Virus record (IMG/VR): IMGVR_UViG_3300020437_000008
Location: 1-50,456 of that record
Length of the DNA: 50,456 nucleotides
Direction: 5' to 3' (one strand)
Origin: a virus
Position 1 is the stretch's first letter; every line of letters begins with the position of its first letter. Position numbers and translations under genes: made by a program. Shown here piece by piece: positions 16,348 to 23,526 of this stretch. The notes beneath the pieces are model-generated. The model saw only the letters and a program-made list of their open reading frames with translations. It ran no database searches and was not told where the DNA came from.

Positions 16348-17817
16348 TTAGTAATATACTGCTTGTCTTGGGGGTGCGTCAACATAATCATCATAATCCT
16401 CTGGGTGTTGTATAAAACCGCCTTCGCGAAATCTTCTTAGAGCCTGTGTGCATGTATCTACAAAGTCATCATTCTCACCACTTGGAAAAGCGGCACACTC
16501 TTCAATAACTTCTTCTGCCCACCGAGTATCTGGAGCCCATACTAACCCACTTTCTAGTAAGGGCGCAATGGAGTTTACACGAGTAAATTTATCATTACCT
16601 CTACTTGGGCTATAATTTTGCACTGGTATACCCATTTGTCGTAGCTCTTGGGTAAGTGGCATACCACTGGCTTTTGCCTCAATTAGGACACATTCCGGAT
16701 CCCAATACTCATATTCTTCTAAAGCTATACGTCGTAGTTCTGGAAAGTCCCACCGTCCACGTCGCGCATCAACTAGAATAATGTTTGGTGGTCCACCTTC
16801 TTCTGGGTAAAAAACACCCCACGTTGTTATCGCACTAAAATCAGCATTTGTCTGTTTACTAAATGCTGTATCATAACTTTGCATGACATACTGTAAAGGT
16901 GGTATATCTTCTTTTTCCCACTGCCGCCACCAATCACGTTTAAGTATAGCACTTGTTTCTGATGTGGGGTTTTGTTGCCATTGTGCTTCCCACTTACCTA
17001 CCGACAAAGAAGCTTTAACTTTTAATAATTCTTCTTTCTGCCAAAACTCCGGCCATAATACTTTATCATCATCTATTAAAGCTGGAAACTCAACCACTTC
17101 CCACTGGTCTGCTAATATATCACGCGATTGCTGTTTTAATAATTTTCCCGTTAGATCTATTTCTGACCAACGTGTCATCACAATAACAATCGCACCTCCG
17201 GGTTGTAGTCGTTGCCGTGGACCACTGGTATACCACTCATAAGCATTTTCTAATGCCGCTGGCGATAATGCATCTTGTTCAGAATGTGGGTCGTCAATTA
17301 TCATAAGGTCTGCACCACGTCCTGTTATTGCGCCACCCACACCAGCCGCAAAATATTCACCTCCTGCGTGGGTCTCCCATCTTCCTGCCGCACTACTATC
17401 TTGCCGTAATTTTACTTCTGGAAAGATCTGAGAGTAATCGGCATTGTTCATTAAATTACGTACCTTACGTCCAAAACGCACGGCTAACTCACCTGTATGC
17501 GTAGCCTGTATTATCTTTAACTTGGGGTTAAGTCCCATCAACCAACTGGGTAATAAATAACTGGCAAACTCTGACTTTGTATGTCTGGGCGGCATATTCA
17601 CAATCAACCGTTTAATCTTGCCTTTTGACAATGCATTAAACTTCTCGCCCATAATTTTATGGTGCTTACCCTCAATAAACTCAGGCCATACACTTTTAGT
17701 ATACGACATAAAGTCTGCTCGTGCGCGATCACTCGAGATAAGTTTTTTCTGCTTCTCTAATAACATTGCATATTGGCGCAATACATCTTCGGGAATGTTT
17801 AATGGTACGTCTGCCAT
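16348..17817 (-). CDS. terL: terminase large subunit
   Basis: This 489-residue DNA-packaging motor has a Walker A-type loop MPPRHTKS (~75-82), Walker B LMIIDDP (~171-177), a coupling motif VIVMTRW (~211-217), and a C-terminal RNase-H-like nuclease with acidic residues in SYDTAFS (D316), VLIEAKASG (E380) and DDFVD (~451-454). Together these are the Terminase_6 ATPase/nuclease layout. It would cut concatemers and drive DNA into the prohead through the portal encoded next. It is separated from TerS by about 2.3 kb carrying a nuclease and two unknown genes, which is unusual. Confidence 0.93.
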   Translation of the reverse strand: MADVPLNIPEDVLRQYAMLLEKQKKLISSDRARADFMSYTKSVWPEFIEGKHHKIMGEKFNALSKGKIKRLIVNMPPRHTKSEFASYLLPSWLMGLNPKLKIIQATHTGELAVRFGRKVRNLMNNADYSQIFPEVKLRQDSSAAGRWETHAGGEYFAAGVGGAITGRGADLMIIDDPHSEQDALSPAALENAYEWYTSGPRQRLQPGGAIVIVMTRWSEIDLTGKLLKQQSRDILADQWEVVEFPALIDDDKVLWPEFWQKEELLKVKASLSVGKWEAQWQQNPTSETSAILKRDWWRQWEKEDIPPLQYVMQSYDTAFSKQTNADFSAITTWGVFYPEEGGPPNIILVDARRGRWDFPELRRIALEEYEYWDPECVLIEAKASGMPLTQELRQMGIPVQNYSPSRGNDKFTRVNSIAPLLESGLVWAPDTRWAEEVIEECAAFPSGENDDFVDTCTQALRRFREGGFIQHPEDYDDYVDAPPRQAVYY

Positions 17818-17984
17818 TCACCCATCTCTTCATTACGTGCCGCTAATAAAGCCGCTATTAAAGATATAATATCATCATCACCTAAAACAAAATGTCGCTC
17901 TGCACCATTCGTATAATAAAATGATAAAGATACCTCGCCATCACTCGAACGGCTTACACCAAAATTAACTAAATCATCCTTCAT
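17799..17984 (-). CDS. small hypothetical protein upstream of TerL
   Basis: This 61-residue frame starts MKDDLVNFGVSRSSDGEVSL and continues SFYYTNGAERHFVLGDDDII and SLIAALLAARNEEMGEW. It overlaps the terL start by 19 nt. The ribosome site is weak. Its composition (beta strands then an amphipathic helix) looks coding. I recognise no family; a small packaging or recognition accessory is only a guess from position. Confidence 0.45.
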   Translation of the reverse strand: MKDDLVNFGVSRSSDGEVSLSFYYTNGAERHFVLGDDDIISLIAALLAARNEEMGEWQTYH

Positions 17985-18219
17985 AGTATCAGAATAATAT
18001 AAAAATTTTCAAAGGGCAATGAACCTATGACTCATATTTCAAAAAAGGGGGGTGGGTATGTCCAAAAATTATCTGAGTGGTAACGATTTCTGGAAAACCG
18101 TGTACTGCGCTGTGCTTGTACATGTTCATCGCATTTGAGGGGGGTTGCCATTTTTTTATGGCGATAAGAGCAATATAAGGACTAGCCAAGTACCTTTTGG
18201 CACTTGGCTAGTGTAAAGG
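17985..18219. other. non-coding gap with paired G6 tracts and small hairpins
   Basis: No credible gene is seen here. The stretch holds two G6 tracts (18047-18052 and 18139-18144), the first following A6. It also has an inverted repeat gccat/atggc around a T6 loop (18147-18162). It lies between the terL-linked gene and an autonomous cassette. A cos/pac or regulatory role cannot be told from sequence alone. Confidence 0.4.
18181..18212 (-). terminator. terminator-like hairpin after first cassette gene
   Basis: A near-perfect 14-bp inverted repeat (18181-18194 with 18199-18212, one mismatch that can pair as G:U) with a TTTT loop lies 8 nt after the stop of the 18220-18744 gene. It lacks a clear T-tract on the minus strand, so it may act as a transcript-end stabiliser or need Rho. 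Confidence 0.55.
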
Positions 18220-18744
18220 TTACACCGCTACGATAGTACCGTATGAATTACCATACGTGCTAAGGGTTTGGTTACTGTTACTAAAACCACCATTAAGAAT
18301 AGCTAGTACAGCATTTTGATTACACGTACCACCAGCTGGGACGCTAGTGTTATTAAATATACCGCTACCATAAACCTTATGAGCTTGCTGTATTTGCGTA
18401 AGCGGGATAGGTTTAAAGCTTGTTGGTACGTTAGTATTTATAAGCTTGGCAAGGTTAGCCTTAGTAACCGCTTGACCTGTAGGTAAGCCGTTGACACAAG
18501 CCCATAGTATTTGACCCCTTTTGCTAATAGTGTTAGTTTTAGCATCAACTTGCATGGTGTGCCATAACTTACCACCACCAAACAGAATACCATTTTTAAC
18601 GGCATTAGCATTAAGTAATAATGCCAAGTTAGCCTCACCACCATTGGCATTAATAAAAGTAACCATAGCCTGAGCACTGATAGGCTGTTTGTTACCGTTT
18701 GCGCCTTGGAAAGCAAGCGCGGCTTTTTTAGAAGTATTAACCAT
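18220..18744 (-). CDS. unknown cassette protein A, paralogue of 19114-19569
   Basis: The start is at 18744 (MVNTSKKAALAFQGANGNKQ), giving 174 residues. I do not recognise the family. It shares ordered segments with the neighbour at 19114-19569: AFQG near the N-terminus, FINANGG, RGQILWACVN, FKPIPLTQIQQAHK, AVLAILNGG and YGNSY near the C-terminus. It has its own promoter and hairpin, so it behaves as an independent unit inserted between terL and terS. Small, Asn/Gly/Ala-rich and without membrane segments, it is probably a soluble protein. Confidence 0.6.
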   Translation of the reverse strand: MVNTSKKAALAFQGANGNKQPISAQAMVTFINANGGEANLALLLNANAVKNGILFGGGKLWHTMQVDAKTNTISKRGQILWACVNGLPTGQAVTKANLAKLINTNVPTSFKPIPLTQIQQAHKVYGSGIFNNTSVPAGGTCNQNAVLAILNGGFSNSNQTLSTYGNSYGTIVAV

Positions 18745-18772
18745 AATTAACCCCATTTTGGTTAAAGTTGAA

Positions 18773-18824
18773 TGTAGCGGTATTGCTACACTTATTATAA
18801 TAAACATATTTACACGAATGTAAA
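18773..18824 (-). promoter_or_regulatory. sigma70-like promoter with leader hairpin for cassette gene A
   Basis: On the minus strand TTTACA (18819-18824) is followed after 16 nt by TATTAT (18797-18802); an overlapping TATAAT (18794-18799) has a 19-nt spacing. Just downstream TGTAGC...GCTACA (18773-18790) forms an inverted repeat at about the transcript start. The repeat could be an operator or a 5' mRNA stem. Confidence 0.55.
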
Positions 18825-19070
18825 GCCCTAAATTAAAATATAGTGAAAATAAATATAGTGACTATTACCGTAAACAAATAAAAACTCAAAAGCATAATTA
18901 ACCCCCTTGTTAATAGTTAAGTTATAAAACCACCATAACACTGGATATTAAATTGTATATAGGCATGAGTTCTTTTGAGTTCATTAGAAAACATTTCGTT
19001 TGGTGACTATATATGTGACTATGCCCATATATATGAATCATCTTCATTCATCATCAATCCATCCATCCAT
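18825..19070. other. AT-rich non-coding stretch between the two cassettes
   Basis: The interval between the genes ending at 18744 and 19114 is about 370 bases. Outside the promoter and terminator listed separately I see no gene. It contains short repeated motifs (tatagtga, gtgactat, atatatgtgac) and a run of four catc/atcc units near 19049-19069. Nothing more can be assigned. Confidence 0.5.
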
Positions 19071-19102
19071 CAAAAAAGAATGGGTGACCATCGGCCACCC
19101 AT
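19071..19102 (-). terminator. rho-independent terminator after cassette gene B
   Basis: On the minus strand ATGGGTG (19096-19102) pairs with CACCCAT (19080-19086) around a short loop, and is followed by TCTTTTTT (19072-19079). It lies 11 nt after the stop of the 19114-19569 gene. The stem and T-tract are both good. Confidence 0.85.
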
Positions 19103-19113
19103 CCAATGTTTGA

Positions 19114-19569
19114 TTAGGCTGGGATTACGTATAGCTCAACATAATTATTTCCCCATGTTGCCTTAGCTGATGGCGACTGCCCACCATTAAGAGCATCTAA
19201 CAAAGCGTGATATTTCTTTGCTTTGATTTTCTTATGTGCATTGTCAACATCAGTAAGGGTGATAGGCTTAGTACCAGAGTTGATTAACTGCCACACCACA
19301 AGACCACGGAGCCTAGCTTTTTTAGCACCATCTTCTTCATATAGTGTACGCTTACTTTCAAAAGGAAAGGGTTGATCCTGTTTAAGGTCAACCAGTTTAG
19401 CGACTGGACGTATACCAACATTGTTGGGATTACCCCCAGCATTTTCCTGCACAAACTTAAAAATGTCAGCAACAGTGACACCTAACTTTTTACGATCCTC
19501 AGGTATATCTTTAATACCTTGAAAAGTAACTTCAGTAGTAGCGATTTTTTTAACAGCTGATTTAGCCAT
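19114..19569 (-). CDS. unknown cassette protein B, paralogue of 18220-18744
   Basis: This 151-residue protein starts MAKSAVKKIATTEVTFQGIK with a strong ribosome site (AAAGGAGCTCATC). I do not recognise the family. Ordered matches to cassette protein A include TFQG, KFVQENAGG, RLRGLVVWQLIN, TKPITLTDVDNAHK, ALLDALNGG and WGNNY. It is more charged than A (VDLKQDQPFPFESKR). It has its own promoter and a textbook terminator. The pair look like a duplicated gene that diverged. Confidence 0.65.
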   Translation of the reverse strand: MAKSAVKKIATTEVTFQGIKDIPEDRKKLGVTVADIFKFVQENAGGNPNNVGIRPVAKLVDLKQDQPFPFESKRTLYEEDGAKKARLRGLVVWQLINSGTKPITLTDVDNAHKKIKAKKYHALLDALNGGQSPSAKATWGNNYVELYVIPA

Positions 19570-19603
19570 GATGAGCTCCTTTCTACGAGCGTTGGTTGAT
19601 TAA

Positions 19604-19653
19604 TGTGGCACTTGCCACAATTAAGGATACCATAGGTAGCGTATCAATGTAAA
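19604..19653 (-). promoter_or_regulatory. promoter and 16-bp palindrome upstream of cassette gene B
   Basis: On the minus strand TTTACA (19648-19653) and TATCCT (19624-19629) are 18 nt apart; a TTGACA lies slightly upstream (19663-19668). A perfect inverted repeat TGTGGCA-AG-TGCCACA (19604-19619) sits at about the transcript start. It could be an operator or a leader stem-loop. It resembles repeats upstream of several other genes in this window. Confidence 0.55.
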
Positions 19654-19715
19654 TACCTAAATTGTCAAAATGATAACTTTGTTTGCTGACTTCATATGAT
19701 CTCGTGCCAGAAGTC

Positions 19716-20141
19716 TTATGACTTCGGCCGTGATGTCACCTGTTCTAGTACAGCTCGCCATCCATCATAATCAATCGGGTAATCCATCCATCCATCGTAG
19801 ACCCCCTCATCTCCCTCCATCAATCTTTTTGCTAGGTTCCGACCATCCAAAAATAATAGTCTGTGGGATGAAAGATGATGAACCAAGTTCCAAACTACTC
19901 CACCAACCGATGTTCTTGAGCTCTGCCAAGCTATTTGGTGAGGACGCCACTTAGGATACTTCTTGTCGCTCTTTGTCGTAAGAACTTTAAGTTCAACCCA
20001 AAAGTCCAATCCTTGCATACATCCATTTAAGTCAGGCACTCCAGGAAGTGACCATGCTTCAACACGTGTCCAATGCACATCAAAATTAGCTGTACCATCC
20101 CTGATGGAATGCCAAAGCTCTGTTTCAGGTTTTGTTGACAT
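19716..20141 (-). CDS. PD-(D/E)XK nuclease, VRR-NUC/Holliday-resolvase-like
   Basis: This 141-residue protein has ETELWHSIRDGTANFDVHWT (~6-25), EAWSLPGVPDLNGCMQG with the acidic metal ligand in GVPDL (D~37), and FWVELKVLTTK with the E-x-K pair (~47-53). The segment KWRPHQIAWQSSRTSVGGVV completes the fold, as in phage VRR-NUC/Hjc-like proteins. It would cut branched or recombination DNA, perhaps before packaging. It overlaps the terS stop by 17 nt, so it is co-expressed with packaging genes. Confidence 0.75.
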   Translation of the reverse strand: MSTKPETELWHSIRDGTANFDVHWTRVEAWSLPGVPDLNGCMQGLDFWVELKVLTTKSDKKYPKWRPHQIAWQSSRTSVGGVVWNLVHHLSSHRLLFLDGRNLAKRLMEGDEGVYDGWMDYPIDYDGWRAVLEQVTSRPKS

Positions 20142-20655
20142 GACCTTCTATCGCTGGACTTAATGCTTCACGTAACTGTGGGAACTCTTCCTGAATACGT
20201 TTTATTTCTACCAACACTTCTTCACGGGACATCTGGTCTATTTTACCAGTAAGTATCTCTTTACGATCTATATACAGTCCTGCGGCTTGCCCTCTACTTT
20301 TTTCAGCCGTGACTGCCGCTGAGTAGTTACCGTTCTGCATAGCTTGGTCTCTTATCTCTGCAAGTTTCCGTACATGCCCATCAAAAGTAACTTCAAACTT
20401 TTGTTGTAGCTCTGTTTTGATAACACGTATTCTTTCTAGTACCTGTGGGTAATCCCTTCCATTTAACATTCGGCTTGCTATCGCATGGGCATTACTTTCA
20501 GCGTATCCTGCTCGTAACGCGGCTTCAGTTTGGGTTAGGTCTTCTGTAGCATAAATCATAGCAAACTTTTCCTGTTTAGGAGTTAGCCCTGTTTCCACAC
20601 GAGGGTTTGCTACGACTTCCAAAGAGTTTTTATGTGTGACTTTTGCTTTCGGCAT
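20125..20655 (-). CDS. terS: terminase small subunit
   Basis: This 176-residue protein has the typical N-terminal module GLTPKQEKFAMIYATEDLTQ followed by TEAALRAGYAESNAHAIASR, a helix-turn-helix for pac/cos recognition. A helical oligomerisation region follows (RKLAEIRDQAMQNGNYSAAV, EKSRGQAAGLYIDRKE) with a C-terminal helix REEVLVEIKRIQEEFPQ. It selects the DNA for packaging with TerL. It is the first gene of the late operon, directly after the promoter region that holds the 24-bp box. Confidence 0.85.
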   Translation of the reverse strand: MPKAKVTHKNSLEVVANPRVETGLTPKQEKFAMIYATEDLTQTEAALRAGYAESNAHAIASRMLNGRDYPQVLERIRVIKTELQQKFEVTFDGHVRKLAEIRDQAMQNGNYSAAVTAEKSRGQAAGLYIDRKEILTGKIDQMSREEVLVEIKRIQEEFPQLREALSPAIEGHVNKT

Positions 20656-20673
20656 AATTTACTCTACTTTTCT

Positions 20674-20744
20674 ATAATAGAGTCTACAACAAAAATCGAC
20701 TCATTACAAAGTAAGAGTGTAAAATGTCGCGCGGCCAGTCAAAG
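20674..20744 (-). promoter_or_regulatory. late-operon control region: 24-bp box plus TATTATA
   Basis: On the minus strand a 24-bp box (20744 to 20721; CTTTGACTGGCCGCGCGACA then TTTT) is followed after 41 nt by TATTATA ending about 18 nt before the terS ATG. The same 24 bp and nearly the same spacing occur upstream of the plus-strand helicase. AT-rich gatatc-type motifs lie just upstream (20765-20793). The box contains TTGAC but has no good -10 at 17 nt, so it may be an activator site for the TATTAT promoter. Confidence 0.65.
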
Positions 20745-20849
20745 TATTGAAATATTTGAATACTCAGATATTAGATATCAGATATTGTAATATCTTTTGT
20801 TTTACTTCACTCAATATTTCATTCTTACTCTATATATAAAACTGAAAAG

Positions 20850-20877
20850 AGAGCCATGATCCGTAGACCATGACTCT
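20850..20877 (-). terminator. terminator hairpin before the late-operon promoter
   Basis: On the minus strand AGAGTCATG (20869-20877) can pair with CATGGCTCT (20850-20858) with one G:U, followed by CTTTTC. It sits 16 nt after the stop of the 20893-21297 gene. It probably ends the early/accessory transcript just before the late control region. Confidence 0.6.
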
Positions 20878-20892
20878 TTGGGGTTTAACTGA

Positions 20893-21297
20893 TTACCACC
20901 AACAGTGATATATGACGTGTGCGCCTTCGGCGATTGCCTTACGAGCTGTTGCTATGAATATTAAATCATAATCACGATATTCTTGTGCGGCCTCCTCTTG
21001 GAATTGGTGACCATAGAACAAACCGCCCTCACTAACATGTTCAGAATAGCCATCAAGTATGGCTTTTTCTAACAAATTAATGTCTTCCTCGGTAAGTCGC
21101 ATATCTTCACAGTTTAACTCTACGGCTGTCCTGCCTGTTTTTTGCACCCACCGATCTTCCATAAACTCTTGTAGGCGAGCATGTTTGCGCCAATAGAAAC
21201 TTTCTAGTGGATGTTTTACCTCATACTCTTCTCCAGTTTTGGGATCGGTACGTTTTTCAGTTGTGATGCCTATAAAAGCATTTTGATCTAAACCCAT
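20893..21297 (-). CDS. conserved phage protein of unknown function
   Basis: This 134-residue protein starts MGLDQNAFIGITTEKRTDPK. It contains FYWRKHARLQEFMEDRWVQK, ELNCEDMRLTEEDINLLEKA, EGGLFYGHQFQEEAAQEY and DLIFIATARKAIAEGAHVIY, ending HCWW. I recognise the 'MGLDQ.A...WRKH.RLQ..M' and 'D...I..AR.AI..G..V.Y.CWW' pattern from marine phage genomes, without a known activity. It is the last gene before the late-operon control region. Confidence 0.6.
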   Translation of the reverse strand: MGLDQNAFIGITTEKRTDPKTGEEYEVKHPLESFYWRKHARLQEFMEDRWVQKTGRTAVELNCEDMRLTEEDINLLEKAILDGYSEHVSEGGLFYGHQFQEEAAQEYRDYDLIFIATARKAIAEGAHVIYHCWW

Positions 21298-21306
21298 GTT
21301 AACCTC

Positions 21307-21543
21307 CTAAATATCTTGGTTTAGGCAATCAAGCCGAAAAGCCATATTTTCTTCACACTCAGGACAAGGTGTTTTATCTTCCTGACTGTAAACTGAAGCA
21401 TAGTTATTACCGAGCATTGGCTTCCCACATATTGTTGTAGGAGTGTTGGGAACACTGAAATGTTGTTGCCCGAGTTTTTTAGTCCACTCATTTAAGCGTA
21501 ACTCTTTAGCGATTTTTAAGTGGTAGCTGATTACATTACTCAT
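21307..21543 (-). CDS. small hypothetical protein with CPEC motif
   Basis: This 78-residue protein starts MSNVISYHLKIAKELRLNEW and has TPTTICGKPMLGNNYASVYS and DKTPCPECEENMAFRLDC. The C-terminal CPEC with ICG upstream suggests a small zinc-binding knuckle. It has a strong ribosome site (GGAGGTCTAAA). A TATAAT box and a GGCA-ATAC-TGCC hairpin lie in its leader, so it may be the first gene of a transcript. Confidence 0.55.
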   Translation of the reverse strand: MSNVISYHLKIAKELRLNEWTKKLGQQHFSVPNTPTTICGKPMLGNNYASVYSQEDKTPCPECEENMAFRLDCLNQDI

Positions 21544-21566
21544 TTTAGACCTCCATTTAGATTTGT

Positions 21567-21586
21567 GGCAGTATTGCCTAATTATA
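21567..21586 (-). promoter_or_regulatory. -10 box and leader hairpin upstream of 21307-21543
   Basis: On the minus strand TATAAT (21581-21586) is followed within 2 nt by GGCA-ATAC-TGCC (21567-21578), a small inverted repeat, then the ribosome site. A clear -35 box is not visible. The arrangement repeats that seen at 18.8, 19.6 and 22.7 kb. Confidence 0.4.
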
Positions 21587-21624
21587 ATATATAGTAAGAT
21601 GTGTAATAAGGGTGTCTTACTTGT

Positions 21625-21687
21625 TCATCTTGACAACATTATAAAGCAGAGCATGACAAGCACACCTATGATTGCAAACAGTATCAT
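21625..21687 (-). CDS. possible 20-residue single-pass membrane peptide
   Basis: The frame starts at 21687 in an ATGA overlap with the stop of the preceding gene. It encodes one hydrophobic helix of 20 residues, MILFAIIGVLVMLCFIMLSR, then stops. Coupling gives it a means of translation. Size makes it uncertain; it could be a membrane-active mini-protein or chance. Confidence 0.4.
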   Translation of the reverse strand: MILFAIIGVLVMLCFIMLSR

Positions 21688-22052
21688 TCTGCAAACTCCA
21701 CAGCTGAGTGATGAGTGTATGGGAAGTCGTTAGCAAACTCGTGTACATACAGAAATAAATCATCTGCATCTGCACTATCCGTACACTCTATCCGTATAGA
21801 ATGTTGATGGGAGATGGCACGTGTGACATTGTGAATCATGTGGTGCATCAATAAATACAACTCTGTTTTAGGGTGTCGTGCTTGTACATCTATAGGTTTT
21901 TCAATGCGTACAAGGGTAAGCTCATGCGTCCAGTTATGACTGTACCCTAATATCTCTTGATGATAGGTATGCTCAGTAACGAGTGGAGGGTTGCCCATAA
22001 ACTCATACGTTGCACATACATCGGCAAAAGTTTCAATAATATTTTCTTTCAT
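21684..22052 (-). CDS. small hypothetical protein, His-rich
   Basis: The start is placed at 22052 (MKENIIETFADVCATYEFMG) because GGAGG lies just upstream; the frame is 122 residues. It contains EILGYSHNWTHELTLVRIEK, TELYLLMHHMIHNVTRAISH and DADDLFLYVHEFANDFPY. Several histidines recur, but no metalloprotease motif is complete. I do not recognise a family. It is one of a run of accessory genes between polA and terS. Confidence 0.5.
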   Translation of the reverse strand: MKENIIETFADVCATYEFMGNPPLVTEHTYHQEILGYSHNWTHELTLVRIEKPIDVQARHPKTELYLLMHHMIHNVTRAISHQHSIRIECTDSADADDLFLYVHEFANDFPYTHHSAVEFAE

Positions 22053-22053
22053 T

Positions 22054-22329
22054 TTAAACCTCCGAATCCATAAGTGGCATACGTGTGACATCCCATGTAC
22101 AATCACCACCATTAAATTGTTTGATAATATAGTGATAGCCATTTAACTTAGCCTCATAAATGCTAAGTTCGGGGCATACTTTTGACCAACCAATTAGCGA
22201 CCAGTCGCGACTATCTGCTAAGTCAGCGGGAAGTATTGTTGGACACTCAGGTAGCCAAGACTCCCGACTCATGTGTGTTACCCACTCACCAAAGGTATAA
22301 TGTTTTTGATGATATGTATTTTCTTTCAT
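22054..22329 (-). CDS. small hypothetical protein
   Basis: This 91-residue protein starts MKENTYHQKHYTFGEWVTHM and includes SRESWLPECPTILPADLADS, LIGWSKVCPELSIYEAKLNG and YHYIIKQFNGGDCTWDVTRM. Its first residues (MKEN) and ribosome context resemble the next gene's start. I recognise no domain. The Trp/Cys content suggests a folded globular protein. Confidence 0.5.
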   Translation of the reverse strand: MKENTYHQKHYTFGEWVTHMSRESWLPECPTILPADLADSRDWSLIGWSKVCPELSIYEAKLNGYHYIIKQFNGGDCTWDVTRMPLMDSEV

Positions 22330-22344
22330 GATAATCTCCCTTGA

Positions 22345-22641
22345 TTAAGCCGCCCAACGGTCAGCTTGTAATTTTACGATGTAATCTAAGATAGTTTGTT
22401 GGGTAGCCTCATCTTGACCGTAAATTACCTTACGGCATGTTTCAACCCCATACCCATCAAACAGCACGTTAGTCAACAAATAATGTGTGGCTTGACCTTT
22501 TTCCAGAGGGATATAAACTGTGGTGATGGCAATAAATTGGTCATCACTGATATCCACTGTTAGAACATTTTCATGAAGTACTGGATCGCTGATAAACTTA
22601 CCCTCAGCGAGAGATTGGGCTTGTTGTAAAAATGTAGACAT
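22345..22641 (-). CDS. small hypothetical protein
   Basis: The start is set at 22641 (MSTFLQQAQSLAEGKFISDP), preceded by AAAGGAGGTAGCT, giving 98 residues. The core HENVLTVDISDDQFIAITTV, YIPLEKGQATHYLLTNVLFD and a helical end TQQTILDYIVKLQADRWAA suggest an alpha/beta fold. No family is recognised. A TATAAT box and a hairpin lie 20-50 nt upstream. Confidence 0.55.
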   Translation of the reverse strand: MSTFLQQAQSLAEGKFISDPVLHENVLTVDISDDQFIAITTVYIPLEKGQATHYLLTNVLFDGYGVETCRKVIYGQDEATQQTILDYIVKLQADRWAA

Positions 22642-22662
22642 AGCTACCTCCTTTGATTGATT

Positions 22663-22692
22663 GTAACCACCATTGGCTACCCATATATTATA
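22663..22692 (-). promoter_or_regulatory. -10 box and leader hairpin upstream of 22345-22641
   Basis: On the minus strand TATAAT (22687-22692) is followed by GTAGCCA-ATGG-TGGTTAC (22663-22680), a 7-bp stem with one G:U, then ACAATCAATC and the ribosome site. An upstream ACATCTTAC motif is shared with the leader at 21.6 kb. No strong -35 is visible. Confidence 0.4.
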
Positions 22693-22719
22693 AGGTAAGA
22701 TGTACACCAAACTAGCAGT

Positions 22720-22920
22720 TTACTGTCGCGCGAGCACATTATATGCCATCGCTTTGGCATTCTCTGCCATGTTCTCATCTATAAAAATTTCTATCTCCTC
22801 AATATCCATACCTGTTGATTCTAATAAGATAGTACAATCTTTAGAATTTATTTTGCCCTCAATAAATTGAGCTTGGATGTCTTCTTGTTGTTCCATCGCC
22901 CATGCTTTTACTCTACCCAT
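22720..22920 (-). CDS. small acidic helical protein
   Basis: The start at 22920 (MGRVKAWAMEQQEDIQAQFI) follows the upstream stop by one base, with GGGAG as the ribosome site; 66 residues result. It is acidic and helical (EGKINSKDCTILLESTGMDI, EEIEIFIDENMAENAKAMAY). I recognise no family. Its coupling to the lysin gene suggests co-expression. Confidence 0.5.
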   Translation of the reverse strand: MGRVKAWAMEQQEDIQAQFIEGKINSKDCTILLESTGMDIEEIEIFIDENMAENAKAMAYNVLARQ

Positions 22921-22921
22921 G

Positions 22922-23344
22922 TTAGTGCTCCCATCTGTAGAAAATGTGGTCATCAATCCGTACGACATATTGTTTGCTCTCTGACCACTCTGGTAGAACA
23001 TACGTCGCATGATAGTGCGTTGCACCATCTACAAAATCATCTAAGTCACCTCGGTAAACTCCTAAGGCAATGAGACGAGCTTTCTCATAAGCCATTGTAT
23101 CTGTTGGCTTATCCGCTTTACCATCACACCACCAACTGAACTGACATTGGTTCTTGATTGGGTAATCAGGTTTCCATGTATATGTTGGACCTTGTTTAAC
23201 TACATCACACACAGTGTCGGGGAAGCGTTCATCACGCACCCTGTTCATTGTTACTTGTGCAACAGCAATCTGCCCGATAGTAGATTGGTTCCTTGCCTCA
23301 AAATAAATATTCATGGCAAGACATGTAACAGCTTCAGCTAACAT
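22922..23344 (-). CDS. SleB-type cell-wall hydrolase (endolysin)
   Basis: This 140-residue protein matches the Hydrolase_2/SleB-CwlJ family: MNIYFEARNQSTIGQIAVAQ (~11-30, with the catalytic-type Glu in YFEAR), VTMNRVRDERFPDTVCDVVK, CQFSWWCDG, ARLIALGVYRGD and ATHYHATYVLPEWSESK. These enzymes are lytic transglycosylase-like and cut peptidoglycan; the family is common as endolysin in marine phages. No signal peptide is evident, so release through the 3TM holin (12.8 kb) is expected. It lies among early accessory genes, far from the holin. Confidence 0.85.
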   Translation of the reverse strand: MLAEAVTCLAMNIYFEARNQSTIGQIAVAQVTMNRVRDERFPDTVCDVVKQGPTYTWKPDYPIKNQCQFSWWCDGKADKPTDTMAYEKARLIALGVYRGDLDDFVDGATHYHATYVLPEWSESKQYVVRIDDHIFYRWEH

Positions 23345-23526
23345 CTGTTAAGCCTCGGTCGCCTAACTCCGAGCTCCTCTTCAACTTCCTCACTCGTTTG
23401 ATAACCAATAAGTTTTATTTTTATACGGTCTAGTGGATCCCTGTCCGGCATACCAAAATGCTCCCATAAAAAATCACACTCATCGCCATAGACATAAGCC
23501 CATGTTTTACGTTTAGTATCTGACAT
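23338..23526 (-). CDS. small hypothetical protein
   Basis: The ATG at 23526 (MSDTKRKTWAYVYGDECDFL) is preceded by AGAAAGGAAGATTG, identical to the ribosome region of the next gene upstream. The product is 62 residues, with WEHFGMPDRDPLDRIKIKLI and SEEVEEELGVRRPRLNRC. No family is recognised. It overlaps the lysin gene start by 7 nt. Confidence 0.5.
   Translation of the reverse strand: MSDTKRKTWAYVYGDECDFLWEHFGMPDRDPLDRIKIKLIGYQTSEEVEEELGVRRPRLNRC

Noticed and set aside
18025-18129. 34-codon minus-strand frame in the gap before terL
   Set aside because: It has no ribosome site, no recognisable pattern and spans the G6 tract; not supported as a gene.
22726-22734. Third partial copy of the 24-bp box (CGCGCGACA on the minus strand)
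   Set aside because: Only nine bases match, and they lie in the codons for Ala-Arg-Gln at a gene end; a similar run occurs in the same codons near 32214. It is probably codon coincidence.
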